Shown: in pieces, positions 12,899-23,675 of the stretch
Numbering within the stretch: the first letter of the stretch is position 1
Layout of the letters: each line of letters begins with the position of its first letter
NCBI GenBank assembly: GCA_037043235.1
Contig: JAWRVZ010000043.1
Span: forward strand, 1,587,001-1,651,000
From: Rhodeus uyekii
Taxonomy: Eukaryota > Chordata > Actinopteri > Cypriniformes > Acheilognathidae
Direction of reading: 5' to 3'
Length of the DNA: 64,000 bases
Made by a program: the position numbers and the translations under genes
Notes under the pieces: generated by a model
The model's input: only the letters and a program-made list of their open reading frames with translations
What the model was told of the DNA's origin: nothing
The model's database searches: none

Positions 12899-14640
12899 CT
12901 AAAAGCAGCAAAAGTAAACAGGGTAAAAACAGGCTGTTTTTAGGTTCAGTACCTGAAACCAGTCATGGTGAACGATCTTCCCCAGAAGGAGCCGCTGCTT
13001 AGGCTTGTGTTGCAGGAGGCAGCAGATTAAATCACAGCATTCTGTGCAGAAAGATCAAAGTATCATCTCATTATGACCTTCAGCTTTTATATCTGCACTA
13101 TTCAGTCATGTTACTCTAAGCAGTAAAGTATGATCTGGAAGAACATATGTATGATTGGAATCAGACTTATTTTCTTGTGATGAAGATCTTACCTTTTGGC
13201 AATGCAGGATCTGACCAGATGTTTAGTGTGGTTTTGCGCAAGTCATCGCTAGCTGGAAAATGTCCGCACAGCATCGTGAACAAGATCACCCTCAGAGACC
13301 ACGCCATTGCAGACGTTCCATGGTACCTACCTCTGACCTTCCACTCAGGAGGGTAGTACTCCATGGTGCCTGGAGGAAAGGGATTTCACCTCCTGTGTAA
13401 GTTGGCATTACCAAAGCATGTCTGTCAGCTTTGAGGGATAATACTTACCATACAATGTTGTGTAAACAGATTTCCTCATAAGGTCCCCGCAGCCAAAATC
13501 AATCAGTTTGACCTGCAGGGTGTCCTTGCTCACAAGGAAGTTTTCCAACTTTATATCTCCGTGGTATACTCCACGGTGACAACATATGCGAACTGCCTGG
13601 GTTGCCTGCCGCATGATGTGGCACACTAAACCCTCATCAAGCCTGCCGCCGTGGCCCTCCAAGAAACTGACTAAGCTCTCGCAGGGCAACGAACACTCGA
13701 GGACCATGTTCCTGCCAGTCCAGCATCTTTATAATCCCTGACACGTTTGGTCCCTTGTTGGCCAGGATTGTTGGGTTTGGATGATCAGGCTAGAAGACAG
13801 ATTTTAAGGTGGTTAGCCCAGTCTTTAATCTATTGAAAAGCATTTGGAGTATGTGATTATTGTTCAAGAAGTTTTAAATGAAAACATAGAGAGTGTAGCT
13901 GACTCACAATTGTTAGGTATTCCATGTTTTGGGTCTTCATGACATGTTTCACCGCCACCTGAAAAAAACAACAACAACAATTCTCATGCTTATAGAGTAA
14001 CATCATTCCACTAACTAAACCTGAACTGAATGCGGACATAATAGTGAACGGATGAGGAAAACACATAAGATCTCATTTATTTGCACTTACTTTAAGGCCA
14101 TCCTCCACACGACTTGCTTCATGAACGACACCAAACCCACCAACCCCAAGACGATCACCAAGCTCATAACGGAACAGGATATCACCTGTTAAATGATAAA
14201 TGATTGCAGTTTGCAATTTTTATACAGTTATTGATATAGGGGAAAGCCCATAATAGAAAATGTACTTATAATACAAGAAAATGACACTTCCTGTTTAAAA
14301 CTCTTATCATGCCTCACAACCATTTTTATTGAAAATCATCCGGGGATGGTGAAAATTATATATTAATCATACATATACATATATGTACATCACATATTAT
14401 TAATACATTCTACCATTAATGGATTATTAAATCTGGGTGTAAAGGGGATTTTTTGATGCTCATACATGCTCACAGATCATTTACCATCAGTGCTGCTGTC
14501 TGAAGATGGTCTCTCAATGATCTGCACCCTAGTCTGGCCCAGGCGATTCAGACGCTTTCTGGCAGCTTTGAGCAAAGCAGACGGCCTCCAGTTCCAGAAC
14601 TTATTTTTTTCACCTCCTCTCCCCACGCCTCCTTTCAATG
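12899..14640 (-). pseudogene. PIM-type Ser/Thr kinase gene with a frameshift
   Basis: Exons can be read at about 14,640-14,485 (N-terminal, start uncertain), 14,185-14,091, 13,958-13,908, 13,789-13,449, 13,369-13,193 and 13,041-12,899. All splice phases agree. Kinase landmarks in order are the glycine loop LGVGGFGVVHE, the VAVKHV lysine, the catalytic loop YHGDIKLEN, DFG within IDFGCGDL, the YYPPEW segment after the activation loop, and the C-terminal ECCDLICCLL...HHDWF motif. The last of these is typical of the expanded fish PIM-like family. Lys, catalytic Asp and DFG Asp are present, but the usual HRD arginine is Gly. In the fourth exon the frame breaks at about 13,708-13,714: LDWQ is read in one frame and MVLECSLPCESL in another, with some 20 bases missing compared with relatives. 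It is therefore probably a pseudogene, unless the base call is wrong. Confidence 0.8.
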
Positions 14641-14842
14641 ATAAAGTACATAATATTCCTGTATTAAGTACATTTTGTAAAAATCTAATATTTTTATCAA
14701 TTGATAGTTCCCACAAGCCTCGGCAGGTGCCCGTGACGCCATCTTGATAGGCAGTAAGCGCGAAGTTTAAAGCAGCTGCTGGTAACGCTAAAGGAAATTG
14801 TTCTGCGGACAGAAGACCAAACATTTTTTCATTAAAAGGAAA

Positions 14843-15160
14843 ATGGCATCCAAACCACCACTAAAGGAGAAATACAGGGATGGATTAGATGAGCAGACAA
14901 GGCTTAGATACGACCAGAAGATCGCAAGTATTGGAATCGATCCATATGAAGTGTCGAGCAAGGAGATGTCTAGCGACGTAGATTTGCTCCCGGCAATTTC
15001 GTACTATGACATTGTAAATTATTTGATACATACAAAAAGTGCTTACTCATCAGAAGAACTTAGAAGTTTGAAAGCAATGGAATCGTACAATCAATGCTTC
15101 ACTGGATGGGTATATGTTTCGTCGATGAGAGTCATCAACAAAGTACTAGTGACAGGCCGA
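14843..15160 (+). pseudogene. Isolated first exon of a YqaJ-type fish gene
   Basis: A 106-codon exon beginning MASKPPLKEKYRDGL and containing IASIGIDPYEVSSKE, LLPAISYYDIVNYLIHTKS and SLKAMESYNQCFTGWV. It ends at a good donor (GGCCGA|GTAAGT). The pattern (a conserved IDPY motif, an LLP..Y.DIVNYL segment, then a K..EAYNQ...GWV segment) resembles the N-terminal part of multi-exon fish proteins that carry SWIM and YqaJ exonuclease domains, often repeat-associated. No later exon is found before the elastase 3' flank starts at 15,746, so the gene looks cut off. It runs head-to-head with the PIM-like gene about 200 bp away. Family assignment is from memory and moderate. Confidence 0.45.
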
Positions 15161-17690
15161 GTAAGTAAACCAGTGTTAATATTAGGGATGTGCTTTTCGA
15201 CTAATTTGTTAGTCGTTTAAACGAAAATTTTGTAGTCGACTAGTCTAAAAGTAATGCCGTTAGAAATAAGGTCACGTTTCTGCGGCGCGCTTTACCTTCT
15301 GCAGCTGTAGGCTATGTAGCGAGAGGTGTGTGTGTCGGTTTCCATGGTGAAACCCGTGACAATGAGTTCAATAAACAGGTAAAGAATAAAATATATATCT
15401 ATATATTTATTTAAACTGAACGTGATCACAGTGGCGGACAGTTGTAGTAAATGACGCGATGATTTGGCTGTTTCGGCTGCGGTAAAGATTTAGTTTCTGC
15501 TTGTTGTTTCCATGGCGACGCGTCATGCTTGTCATGCTTGTATATGCAGGTATTATATGCACATGCGTTTGAAGGGATGGGATTGCGAATTTTATTTTTG
15601 TTATTGTTTACGGATTGATAATTAATGTCTGCTTTTCTCTAGGATTCTTTCATTCAATGTGTTTCAAAGATGATCTGCGGTTTATAATAGCATTATTTTA
15701 TACATTTAGGAGTTATGTTTGTGCACAGTTTCATATTCCTGGTTTGGCGCGATGCTGTTGATTTAAATAATTATGCATGATTAATTAAAAAACAACAATA
15801 TCAATGTCTTACAGTGGTTGTTATAAGACAATAAAAAAACATGTAATATAAAGGCTGTATTGTTAAACTTAATTGCTATTCACTCTGTACTCTATATATT
15901 GAGTCAGATATAATCTGCTAAAATCAATTTAATGAAATTATTAAAATTATTATTTTATATAATTTCCTTTGCATTTAAAGGCCACCCTTGTCTGTTTAGG
16001 GGGTCTTGTAGTGATTAGAATAACCATTGTCTTCATCCTTATCAGTGTTTACAGTGGTTACAGCTCTCTGTGTATGTGTTATTGCTGAATATTTTATATA
16101 ACTACATAATATTTTGTTTATTGTGACATAAACAATATCCACAAATAAGTTTATGTGCTCTGTTAAAATGGAATACAATTAATTTTGTACTAAATAACAC
16201 AGTTTGGAGCAGCAATACAATTTTTCCTTTGTTTAATGAGTGAGGAATCCCCATGGAGGCATTAGGAGTACGAAAAACTGCAAGAGAGAAAATTCACCCT
16301 CAGAATATCACTCATATACAAGCAAAGAGTTTTCTGTAAAAGCTGCAGTTCTTCTGTAGGAGAATTTACAGTTAAAGATCAGATGAACAGATATGTTGAA
16401 TGAAGACCAGAAGTCAAAGTGCAGTCAATTGATTTTTTTTAATGAAGATAGTTTGCAGTTTCATCAGCAGAAGCCAGCTGTAAGTTTCACATGGAGTTCA
16501 AAGGCGCCCTACTTACAAGTATGAAGGGGATATAAACTACATCTTTTCAAAAACTTACATTTATAAATCAATAACTTGGTTGTAAATCACTCACAAATCA
16601 TTAGAAGAAAAAGAAAATATAAATGTGTATAGAAGAGACAAGGGATTTTGATTATCTCCCTTTATAATATTTCACCACTGGCAATCATTTAACATTATAT
16701 TTAAATTATGTTTGAGAATTTGGCAATGAAAAATACACATTTTTATTTAAACCCACAGATCCCTGATTATCCATGTGCTGTTTTCACATGATATTGTTGC
16801 ATGTCAGCAGGTCATGATTATCATCCCTTCCTCCTACACTTGAGTGGAAAGCGATCATAGACAGTCTCACCTCCTTTGGCCAAATGATCTATTGTTCTCT
16901 GGGGTATTGAAATCTTTAAAATATCATATCTGATATTCATATCTGCTGCATTTATCCTGTTTGAAAGATGCAACCTTCCTCAAACTCTCAGGTGCTTAAT
17001 CAGAATATGCTTTCAATCAGCTAATTAGAGTTTATAATATTTAAGTTTTTTGGCAAAATTTGGCAGTTTGTATGAAATCAGTGTCAGAGAGTGGGAAAGG
17101 AAACAGATGGTAGAATCATGATGGTAGAATCAATGATCCCTTGTTGAGCATTATGTATTTATTCAATTTTTTCTTGGAGGGTTGGTTTTTTAGAATTAAA
17201 ATCAGATCAGCAAGGTTCTTGGTGTGTCTTAATTGTTCATCATGACCTTCAATGAGAAAAGAGAAAAATTAAAAAACAACAACAACATTAATTAATTTAA
17301 TCACATACAAATCTCTCTCATTTTCTTTGTGTAATTTCCAAAACTCAGGGTTTGTTAACCAGAAAGTCTTTAGACAGAACTTAAGGGGATAGTTCACCCA
17401 AAAATCCAAACCTTGTATGAGTTTCTTTCTTCTGTTAGATATTTTGAGCAATGACTTATACAGTATAGGAAAACAAATTCTATGAAAGTCAATGGATGCT
17501 GACTTAAGACTAGCACTGTCTAGTTTAGTTACCGACAATTTTATCTTATCGAAACATCTTCTTTTTTTATGTTTAACAGGCGAAAAAAAATTATGGTTTG
17601 TAAATCATGATAGAATTTCCATTTTTGGGTGAAATATCGCTTTGAAGAACTGAATAAGTGTAACTAATCTCAATATTAAATGCATGCATA
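15161..17690. other. Spacer and elastase A 3' flank
   Basis: No gene is seen. From 15,190 a repeat with TAGTCGACTA-like ends follows, and from 15,746 the sequence is shared with the flanks of copies B (28,965 onward) and C (40,180 onward). A fish MITE lies at 17,388-17,645. Minus-strand AATAAA-type signals occur around 17,155-17,165, about 540 bp past the elastase stop, and a related motif is kept in the remnant and copy C. Confidence 0.5.
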
Positions 17691-17697
17691 TTATGCA

Positions 17698-18847
17698 TTA
17701 AATTGTACATAGTGTTGTGAATATGTGTTTGTGATGTACCTTGTTGATCCAGTCATTGAAAGAGGACACACGGGTGAAAACAGTAGGTTTCTTCTTAGTG
17801 TTACAGCCCAGACCATGACCAAAACTGGTAATACCGTGAACCTCCCAGAGACCTTCAGAGTTCTTACAGTTCAGAGGACCACCAGAATCACCCTGCAGGA
17901 TGTTAAAAAAGCAGTGCATTTAATACTTTTGTCATGTTGTCACAGCACCGTCTAACGGGACTCTTATTTTGCCTTCTTTTTGGTCGCATACTGTTTTGTT
18001 CCAGAACTTTCAGTCACTCATCAGTTGCTATGGACACTCACCACAGCTGTTTGTCATTTGTTAATCACTGTTGTTATACTTAGTTATTATATTCACTCCT
18101 TAGTTGTCAGTTGTTGTTTGTGCATACTTCATGTTGGTTTGAATCTTATGTTTGCCACATGTTTGTGTTCACGACTGTTGCATCACCCTGCATTCATTAT
18201 TAAAGTTCCGTTGGATTATCCAAGTCTTCGTCCTTGCCTAACTCGTTACACATGTATTGTCCACGCTTTTTTTATCATAAAAACTTACTCCTAGTATTTT
18301 AATTTGTTTGCCTTTTTTCCATGAGCGCTTTTTAGTGATTATTTCGGTTCCGCCAGTAGTTTAAGTGACTTCTGTCTATAAAGCCCTATTCGGTCTGGAC
18401 TCTCGACCGTCGATTTAGGACCGTTTTCCTAAGTGATGCTTGAGTTACAATTGAGTAAATACAGATTCAGACAAGACTAGCATCTCTGTGTTCATTTCAG
18501 AAGTGAGAGTATGTGTTTTCTAGATGTGTACATTACAGAAGGTAGGCTATAATTATAATATAATTTAAATGTATTATTAAAAAATGGTACTATAAAATTG
18601 TCAAGGTATACATTTTTATGCTAACAGTATCTCAAACTACAATATAAATTAGCTTTACATTTGTTCAAGAGAAAATAAAAACTTATCCAATTATCTGCAC
18701 ATTTCTTTGTTCTGTTTAAAAACAAAATAAAGTGTTTTTACTGTCCCAATTTCTCTTACTTTGTTCAAATAGAACAGTCACATTCAGATAAAGTGGGAAG
18801 TCCTACTAAATAAAAGATATCACCAAAAAAACCAACAAAAAACCCCC

Positions 18848-18884
<37 letters not shown>

Positions 18885-21055
18885 AAGTGCCCAGCTTAAT
18901 TACAAAAGGCGATTTGCTCTATTTTGATCGCTTTAATCAACATCAGTGTTCATATCCAACCCATAAACTTTTATCCAAGTACTTCTGTCATAATATGAAT
19001 ATTTTAACACAGAAATAACAATAGTCTAATGTTGAAAAGAGTGTTTGTGACACTGTTTCATAACTAAAAGCGCAGCTCTACGCAAGATAATTTATATTAA
19101 ACACAGACAGAGTAACTTTACTCACAAAGCAGCCTGCAACAACACCATCTCCACCAGCGCAGACCATAGATTCCTTGACGGTGGAACCCCACCAGTCAGA
19201 CCTGGAGCAGGTGGCGTGATCCACAGCGGGCATCAGGGCTTGCTGCAGACTGTCGGGATAAGAGCCTTCAGCTGAGAAACAACCAAAGTATGTTTGTTTT
19301 ATACCATAATCTGTACATCACATAAACACTAAAACATTTCAAGAGTTTGCTTTACACAGTCAGGTTTGTTTTATGCACTAGTGTGCACAAGCACTTACTG
19401 GACAGACTTCCCCAGCCTGTAATATAGCAGGGGTAGTTGTTTGGGAGGACGGAGCCAGCTGGAGGAACGCAGCCCAGCTGAACAGTATCACTCAGAGTCA
19501 CAGGTTTGGACAACTTGATCAGGGCAATGTCGTTTCTGAATGGACACAATCACAAGTGAGAGCTCTTGTTTACACTTACAGTGTTGATGTCCACAGTCAC
19601 AAAATAAACCCGTCAGGGTGATCAGGACCTGGATATGAAGCGATATTATGATTTGCTGACTACTAAATAAAACCCAACTTATTATATAGTGAAACGTGGA
19701 AGTAAGCTATTTTCTCTTAATGCGTTGGCCTTTTGGTTCATTGTAAAGTAAAGAATAACAAAGTGCAGAAAATGATTTGCTGAAAAACAAACCAATGCAT
19801 CATAATGTAAACATAATGTGTATGATTATGATCATAAATGAAAAACAAAACAGTTTACAATATCAAGTAACAAATATAAAGTGTATGTCACATTAAAACC
19901 TGTGAGTTTTACAGTTCAGTGGTCGTTATACAAAAATATTTAACCTCAGAAAATGCTCTAATAACTTAATTAAGTATTTTAAAATCTGTGAATTCAATCA
20001 CCATATTGAAAATACATGTTTACCTTTCTATTCTTTAAAATGAAATACAACTCAATTTATATAAAGATCTACAAAGTATAATATTTACCCATCATCTATA
20101 GACAATAAGGTCCAGTTCTCATGTACAATGATCTTCTGAGGACTGATGGTCATTGAGCCGTTCTCATTTACTGACAGGTTATGCTTACCAACATGCACCC
20201 TGTATTTGTTCTCAGAACTAAAGGAGAGAAAATACATGTTGGTTGAAGCCTATTGAATTGCTCATTTTTAAAACATTTAACATTTGAAAAAAAATCTTAA
20301 AGCTATTTAATTGAATTCTGTATTGACCAGAGATTATTATATTAGATGAACACTGGATTAGACTTTTATACCTGATGCAGTGAGCAGCAGTCATCACCCA
20401 GTTTTTGGCAATGATAGATCCTCCACAGTGGTGCTCCCATGAGCTACCGCTCTGAACCTCGAGAGTGATCTAATCATGGGACACAGAAAAAAAATTAAAT
20501 ATGCTTCTATTACATAAAATATACAAATATATTTTAGATACTGTTCAAACAGTAACCTTTCTACTAGCAAAATCATGGGTTCGATTCCCAGGGAATGCAT
20601 GAACTTGTTATGTTAGCCTTGTAAATGTTAGCCTTGTATTTTTATAAATTGCTTTGGTTAAAAGTGTTTGCCAAATGTAGAATTATAATAATACAACAGA
20701 TGCAAAGCCAAAGTGTGGAAAGTAAAACTGAGGCAGAAAGAGTGTCTGTTTGTGAGACAGAGCTGTAACAAGAGGGAATGAGAAATGAAGGCAGACTAAA
20801 TGGTGCTACATACCTGCCAGGGCCAGCTGTGGGGTCTGGCTTCTGTTCCGTTGACCACACGAGACATGATGGGCTCAATGGGTGGTTTTCCACACCCAAA
20901 GGCTGCAGTAGAAATTCAGAAAATAACCTTTACAACAATATATGTAATCATTATGTTGCAGGCTACTAAATCGTAGTCTCCTGAACACTTCTGTTGAAGT
21001 ATACAGGCTTCTTACCGCTAGCGATGAGCACTGATGCTAGAATGAGGGCGAACAT
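17698..21055 (-). CDS. Pancreatic elastase (CELA2/3-like), copy A
   Basis: Seven exons: 21,016-21,055, 20,814-20,902, 20,372-20,469, 20,089-20,217, 19,399-19,535, 19,126-19,271 and 17,698-17,892, all phase-consistent, giving about 277 residues. The protein starts with a 14-residue hydrophobic signal peptide (MFALILASVLIAS). A short propeptide with Cys (FGCGKPPIEPIMSR) follows, then the mature start VVNG. The triad is complete: His in VMTAAHC (about residue 73), Asp in NDIALIKL (about 121), Ser in GDSGGPLNC (216). The secreted enzyme should cleave dietary protein in the gut after trypsin activation at the Arg-Val bond. Residue 213 (chymotrypsin position 192) is Phe, while copies B and C have Asn. 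The C-terminus runs about ten residues past the usual WINKV end because the stop found in copy C is missing. Intron 6 carries a solo LTR. Orthology to one named fish elastase cannot be fixed by eye. Confidence 0.9.
17938..18250. mobile_element. Solo LTR in elastase A intron 6
   Basis: A 313-bp insertion beginning TGTCACAG and ending CGTTACA (TG...CA), flanked by the direct repeat CATGT at 17,933-17,937 and 18,251-18,255. Copies B and C have the unoccupied site with a single CATGT in the same intron. An ATTAAA near the 3' end is a possible poly(A) signal. No internal retroelement sequence remains, which fits LTR-LTR recombination. Confidence 0.85.
18849..18882. repeat. (AT)n microsatellite
   Basis: Perfect alternating AT within elastase A intron 6, following an A/C-rich run. 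Confidence 0.9.
20550..20695 (+). repeat. tRNA-derived SINE relic in elastase A intron 2
   Basis: It contains a B-box-like GGGTTCGATTCCC at about 20,578-20,590 and the tail ATTGCTTTGGTTAAAAGTGT..GCCAAATG, as in the fuller SINE at 49,688. The same insertion sits at the matching intron position in copy B (38,590-38,720) and copy C (44,985-45,115), so it is older than the duplications. Confidence 0.6.
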
Positions 21056-21094
21056 GTTGACTCCAGTCAGCTGCCTGAACACTGGCCGTGCACA

Positions 21095-21102
21095 CTTTTA
21101 AA
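21095..21102 (-). promoter_or_regulatory. TATA-like box of elastase copy A
   Basis: TTTAAAAG on the minus strand, 40 bp upstream of the ATG at 21,055. The same box is at the same distance in copy B (39,122-39,129) and copy C (45,482-45,489), within a conserved block of about 130 bp. The short distance implies a 5' UTR of only some 10-15 bases, usual for pancreatic protease genes. Confidence 0.6.
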
Positions 21103-21199
21103 CCCTCTTTTACCAGTGATGTCACACTGACCACACATAATTATGAAATAGGTTTTGGATGATGCGTTCCATCAGATTTTTTAGACCTATCAGCTTCTG

Positions 21200-22155
21200 A
21201 ACAGTTCCTTTTCACATGATACTGTTGCGTGTCACATGCATGTCAGCAGGTCATGATTATCATCCCTTCCTCCTACACTTGAGTGGAAAGCGATCATAGA
21301 CAGCCTCACCTTCTTGGACAAATTATCTGTTATTCTCTGAGGACTTGAAATCTTTAAAATATCAAATCTGATATTCATATCTGCTGCATTCATCATGTTT
21401 GACAGATACAACCTTCCACAAACTCTCAGGTGCTTAATCAGAAAATGCTTTCAATCAGCTAATTGAAATTTAGACTTATATTTTGGAAAATGTTTGGCAG
21501 TTTGTATGGAATCATTTCGAGAGAGTGGCAAAGGAAAAAAACAGATGTAAGAAGATGATCCCTTGTTGAGCCATTATGTATTTATTCAAATTTTCTTGAT
21601 GGGTTGGTTTTGTAGAATTAAAATCAGATCAGCAAGGTTCTTGGTGTGTCTTGATTATTCATCATGACCTTCAATGAGAAAAGAGAAAAATGAAAAAACA
21701 ACAACATCTAATTCATTCATCACATTTAAATTGGTAATTTCCAAAGCTCAGGGATTTGTTAACCAGAAAGTATTTAGACAGAACAGGATAGTTAGAACAC
21801 CCAAAAATAAAAAATCCAAATCCAGTTTCTTTTTTCTGTTGAACACAAAAGAAGATATTTTGATCAATATTGACGTAGCCGTTGACTTATACAGTAGGGT
21901 AAACAAACTATTATGGAAGTCAATGGATAGCGTCAAGTTTCTAGTTACCGACATTATTAAAAATATCCTTTTTTTAATGTTCATCAGAAGAAAGAAACTC
22001 ATTCAGATTTGGAACAACTTGGTTTGTAAATTATGATGGAATTTACATTTTTGGGTGAAATATTGCTTTGAAGAACTGTATAATCAATCAATATTAAATG
22101 CATGCATATTATGGATTAAATCGTAGTGTAGTGAATGCATAATTTCTGTTGATGC
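21200..22155. repeat. Duplicated elastase 3' flank (tandem junction)
   Basis: From about 21,225 the sequence returns to what is found downstream of copy A (16,790-17,690), including the block TCAGCAGGTCATGATTATCA and the MITE (21,785-22,075). This marks the head-to-tail junction of the tandem array. The same block also begins at 30,217, 39,250 and 41,045. Confidence 0.75.
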
Positions 22156-22790
22156 TTAATGATGTACCTTGTTGATCCAGTCATTGAAAGAGGGCACACA
22201 AGTGTTGCCAGTGTTACAGCCCAGACTAGAAATGAAGCTGGCAATACCGTGAACCTCCCAGAGACCGTCAGAGTTCTTACAGTTCAGAGGACCGCCAGAA
22301 TCACCCTGTAGGATGTTAACAAAAAAAGCACATGCATTTAATAATTGTCATGAATTGTCCACACATAAAAGTATTGAGCGCTTTTTTAATCATAAAAAAT
22401 GTGTCCTAATATTTTAAATTTGATTGTCTTTTTTTCCATGAGAGCTTTTTAGTGATTCTTTCTGCAGGTTACGTTGTTTACAGCAGTAGTTTAAGTGACT
22501 TCTATCTATAAAGCCCTATTCGTTCCAGACTCTCAACCAGCAGCTCAGGACCATTTTCCTAAGTGACGTTTGAGTTACAATTCTTATCATTTGACATCTG
22601 ATTTCATGTACAGATTCAGTCAATAGCATCTCCATGTTTTTTAAAGAGTATGTGTTTTTTAGATGTGTTTACGACTACAGCGGCTGTTATACAAAAATAC
22701 CTAAATGCAGAATGCTCCAATTAAGAATGCTCTACCTTAAGTATTTCTAAATCTGTGAAATTGATCCAACATATTGAAAAGACATGTTTA
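22156..22790 (-). pseudogene. Elastase remnant (last exon only)
   Basis: The exon 22,156-22,305 is the last elastase exon on the minus strand: GDSGGPLNCKNSDGLWEVHG then IASFISSLGCN, followed by PSFNDWINKV. It lacks five codons, in frame, where the other copies have the KKPTVFTRV region. Intron 6 sequence follows to about 22,640, then jumps to sequence matching the intron upstream of exon 5 (compare 22,665-22,790 with 19,915-20,030). Exons 5 and 6 are therefore deleted, and the remaining exons are replaced by a DIRS relic. It cannot encode a protease. Confidence 0.85.
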
Positions 22791-22799
22791 CCTTTTTAT

Positions 22800-23440
22800 T
22801 AATTAACAACAGGTCTGTAGAGGGGACACCATATCTCCTGCCACATCAACTGTCTAGAAATGATGACAGTCTATTTGGCTCTGAGGAGCTTCCATCCCTG
22901 ATCTCATGGGCCATAATGTTCTTGTTTGTTCCGACAACACATCAGTGGTTGCTCATGTACATCATCAGGGGGGTTTACAAACTGGCGCGCCAGATCCTCC
23001 TGTGGTCAGTTGCTGTCACTAAGGGCAGTTTACAGACTCAAAATGTAGGAGCAGACATTCTTTTGAGGCAGGGGCTGAGGCCCAGGCAATGGAGGCTCCA
23101 CACCAAGGTGGTGGAGCAGATTTGGGAGAGATTCGGACAGGCTCAGGTGGATTTGTTCGCGTCTCAAGAGACCTCGCACTGTCCTCTCTGGTTCTCCCTG
23201 TCTCATCCAGCTCCATTCGGACTGGATGCTGTGTCTCATGAGTGGCCAAGGTTACCCCTATATGCCTTTCCCCCGATCACTCTGCTCCCAGGGGTTCTGG
23301 AGAGAGTTCACTGGGACAAGGTCCGGCTCACCATGATTGCCCCGCGATGGCCCAGATGGCCCAGACCTGGTTTCCCTCCTTGACAGTTCTCCTTGGGAGA
23401 TTCCGGTCAGGAGGGACCTTTTGTCCCAAGCTGGGGGGTG
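22800..23440 (+). mobile_element. Degraded DIRS pol fragment (RNase H and following region)
   Basis: The plus-strand translation aligns, with frame changes, to the RNase H and post-RNase H part of the DIRS element at 33,485. Matches include the HHQGG segment near 22,965, the ARQILLW segment, then QAQVDLFAS, CPLWFSLS, WPRLPLYAFPP, LLPGVLE and the APRWP motif, the last parts open over about 140 codons. Termini, Gag, RT and recombinase are absent. It is clearly older than the complete copy. Confidence 0.75.
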
Positions 23441-23459
23441 TGCAAAAGCAGTAATCAAG

Positions 23460-23675
23460 GCAAAAGGTGGCTACTTTGAAGAACTTGGAATATGACATAT
23501 TTTGTCAGTTGTTTCACACTTTTTTGTTATGTATATAATTCCACATGTGTTAATTCATAGTTTTGATGCCTTCAGTATGAATCTACAATTTTCATAGTCA
23601 TGAAAATAAAGAAAACTCTTTGAATGAGAAGGTGTGTCCAAACTTTTGGTCTGTACTGTATGTAATCTTAGTTCC
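23460..23675. repeat. Widespread fish repeat ending in GTGTGTCCAAACTTTTG
   Basis: It begins AAAAGGTGGCTACTTTGAAG and ends AAGGTGTGTCCAAACTTTTG plus a TACTGTA tail, a sequence commonly met as an interspersed element in fish. It adjoins the DIRS relic. Class is left open. Confidence 0.5.

Noticed and set aside
14641..14824. Upstream extension of the PIM-like first exon
   Set aside because: The open frame continues but has no kinase-family resemblance and spans the head-to-head promoter region; the start is left uncertain.
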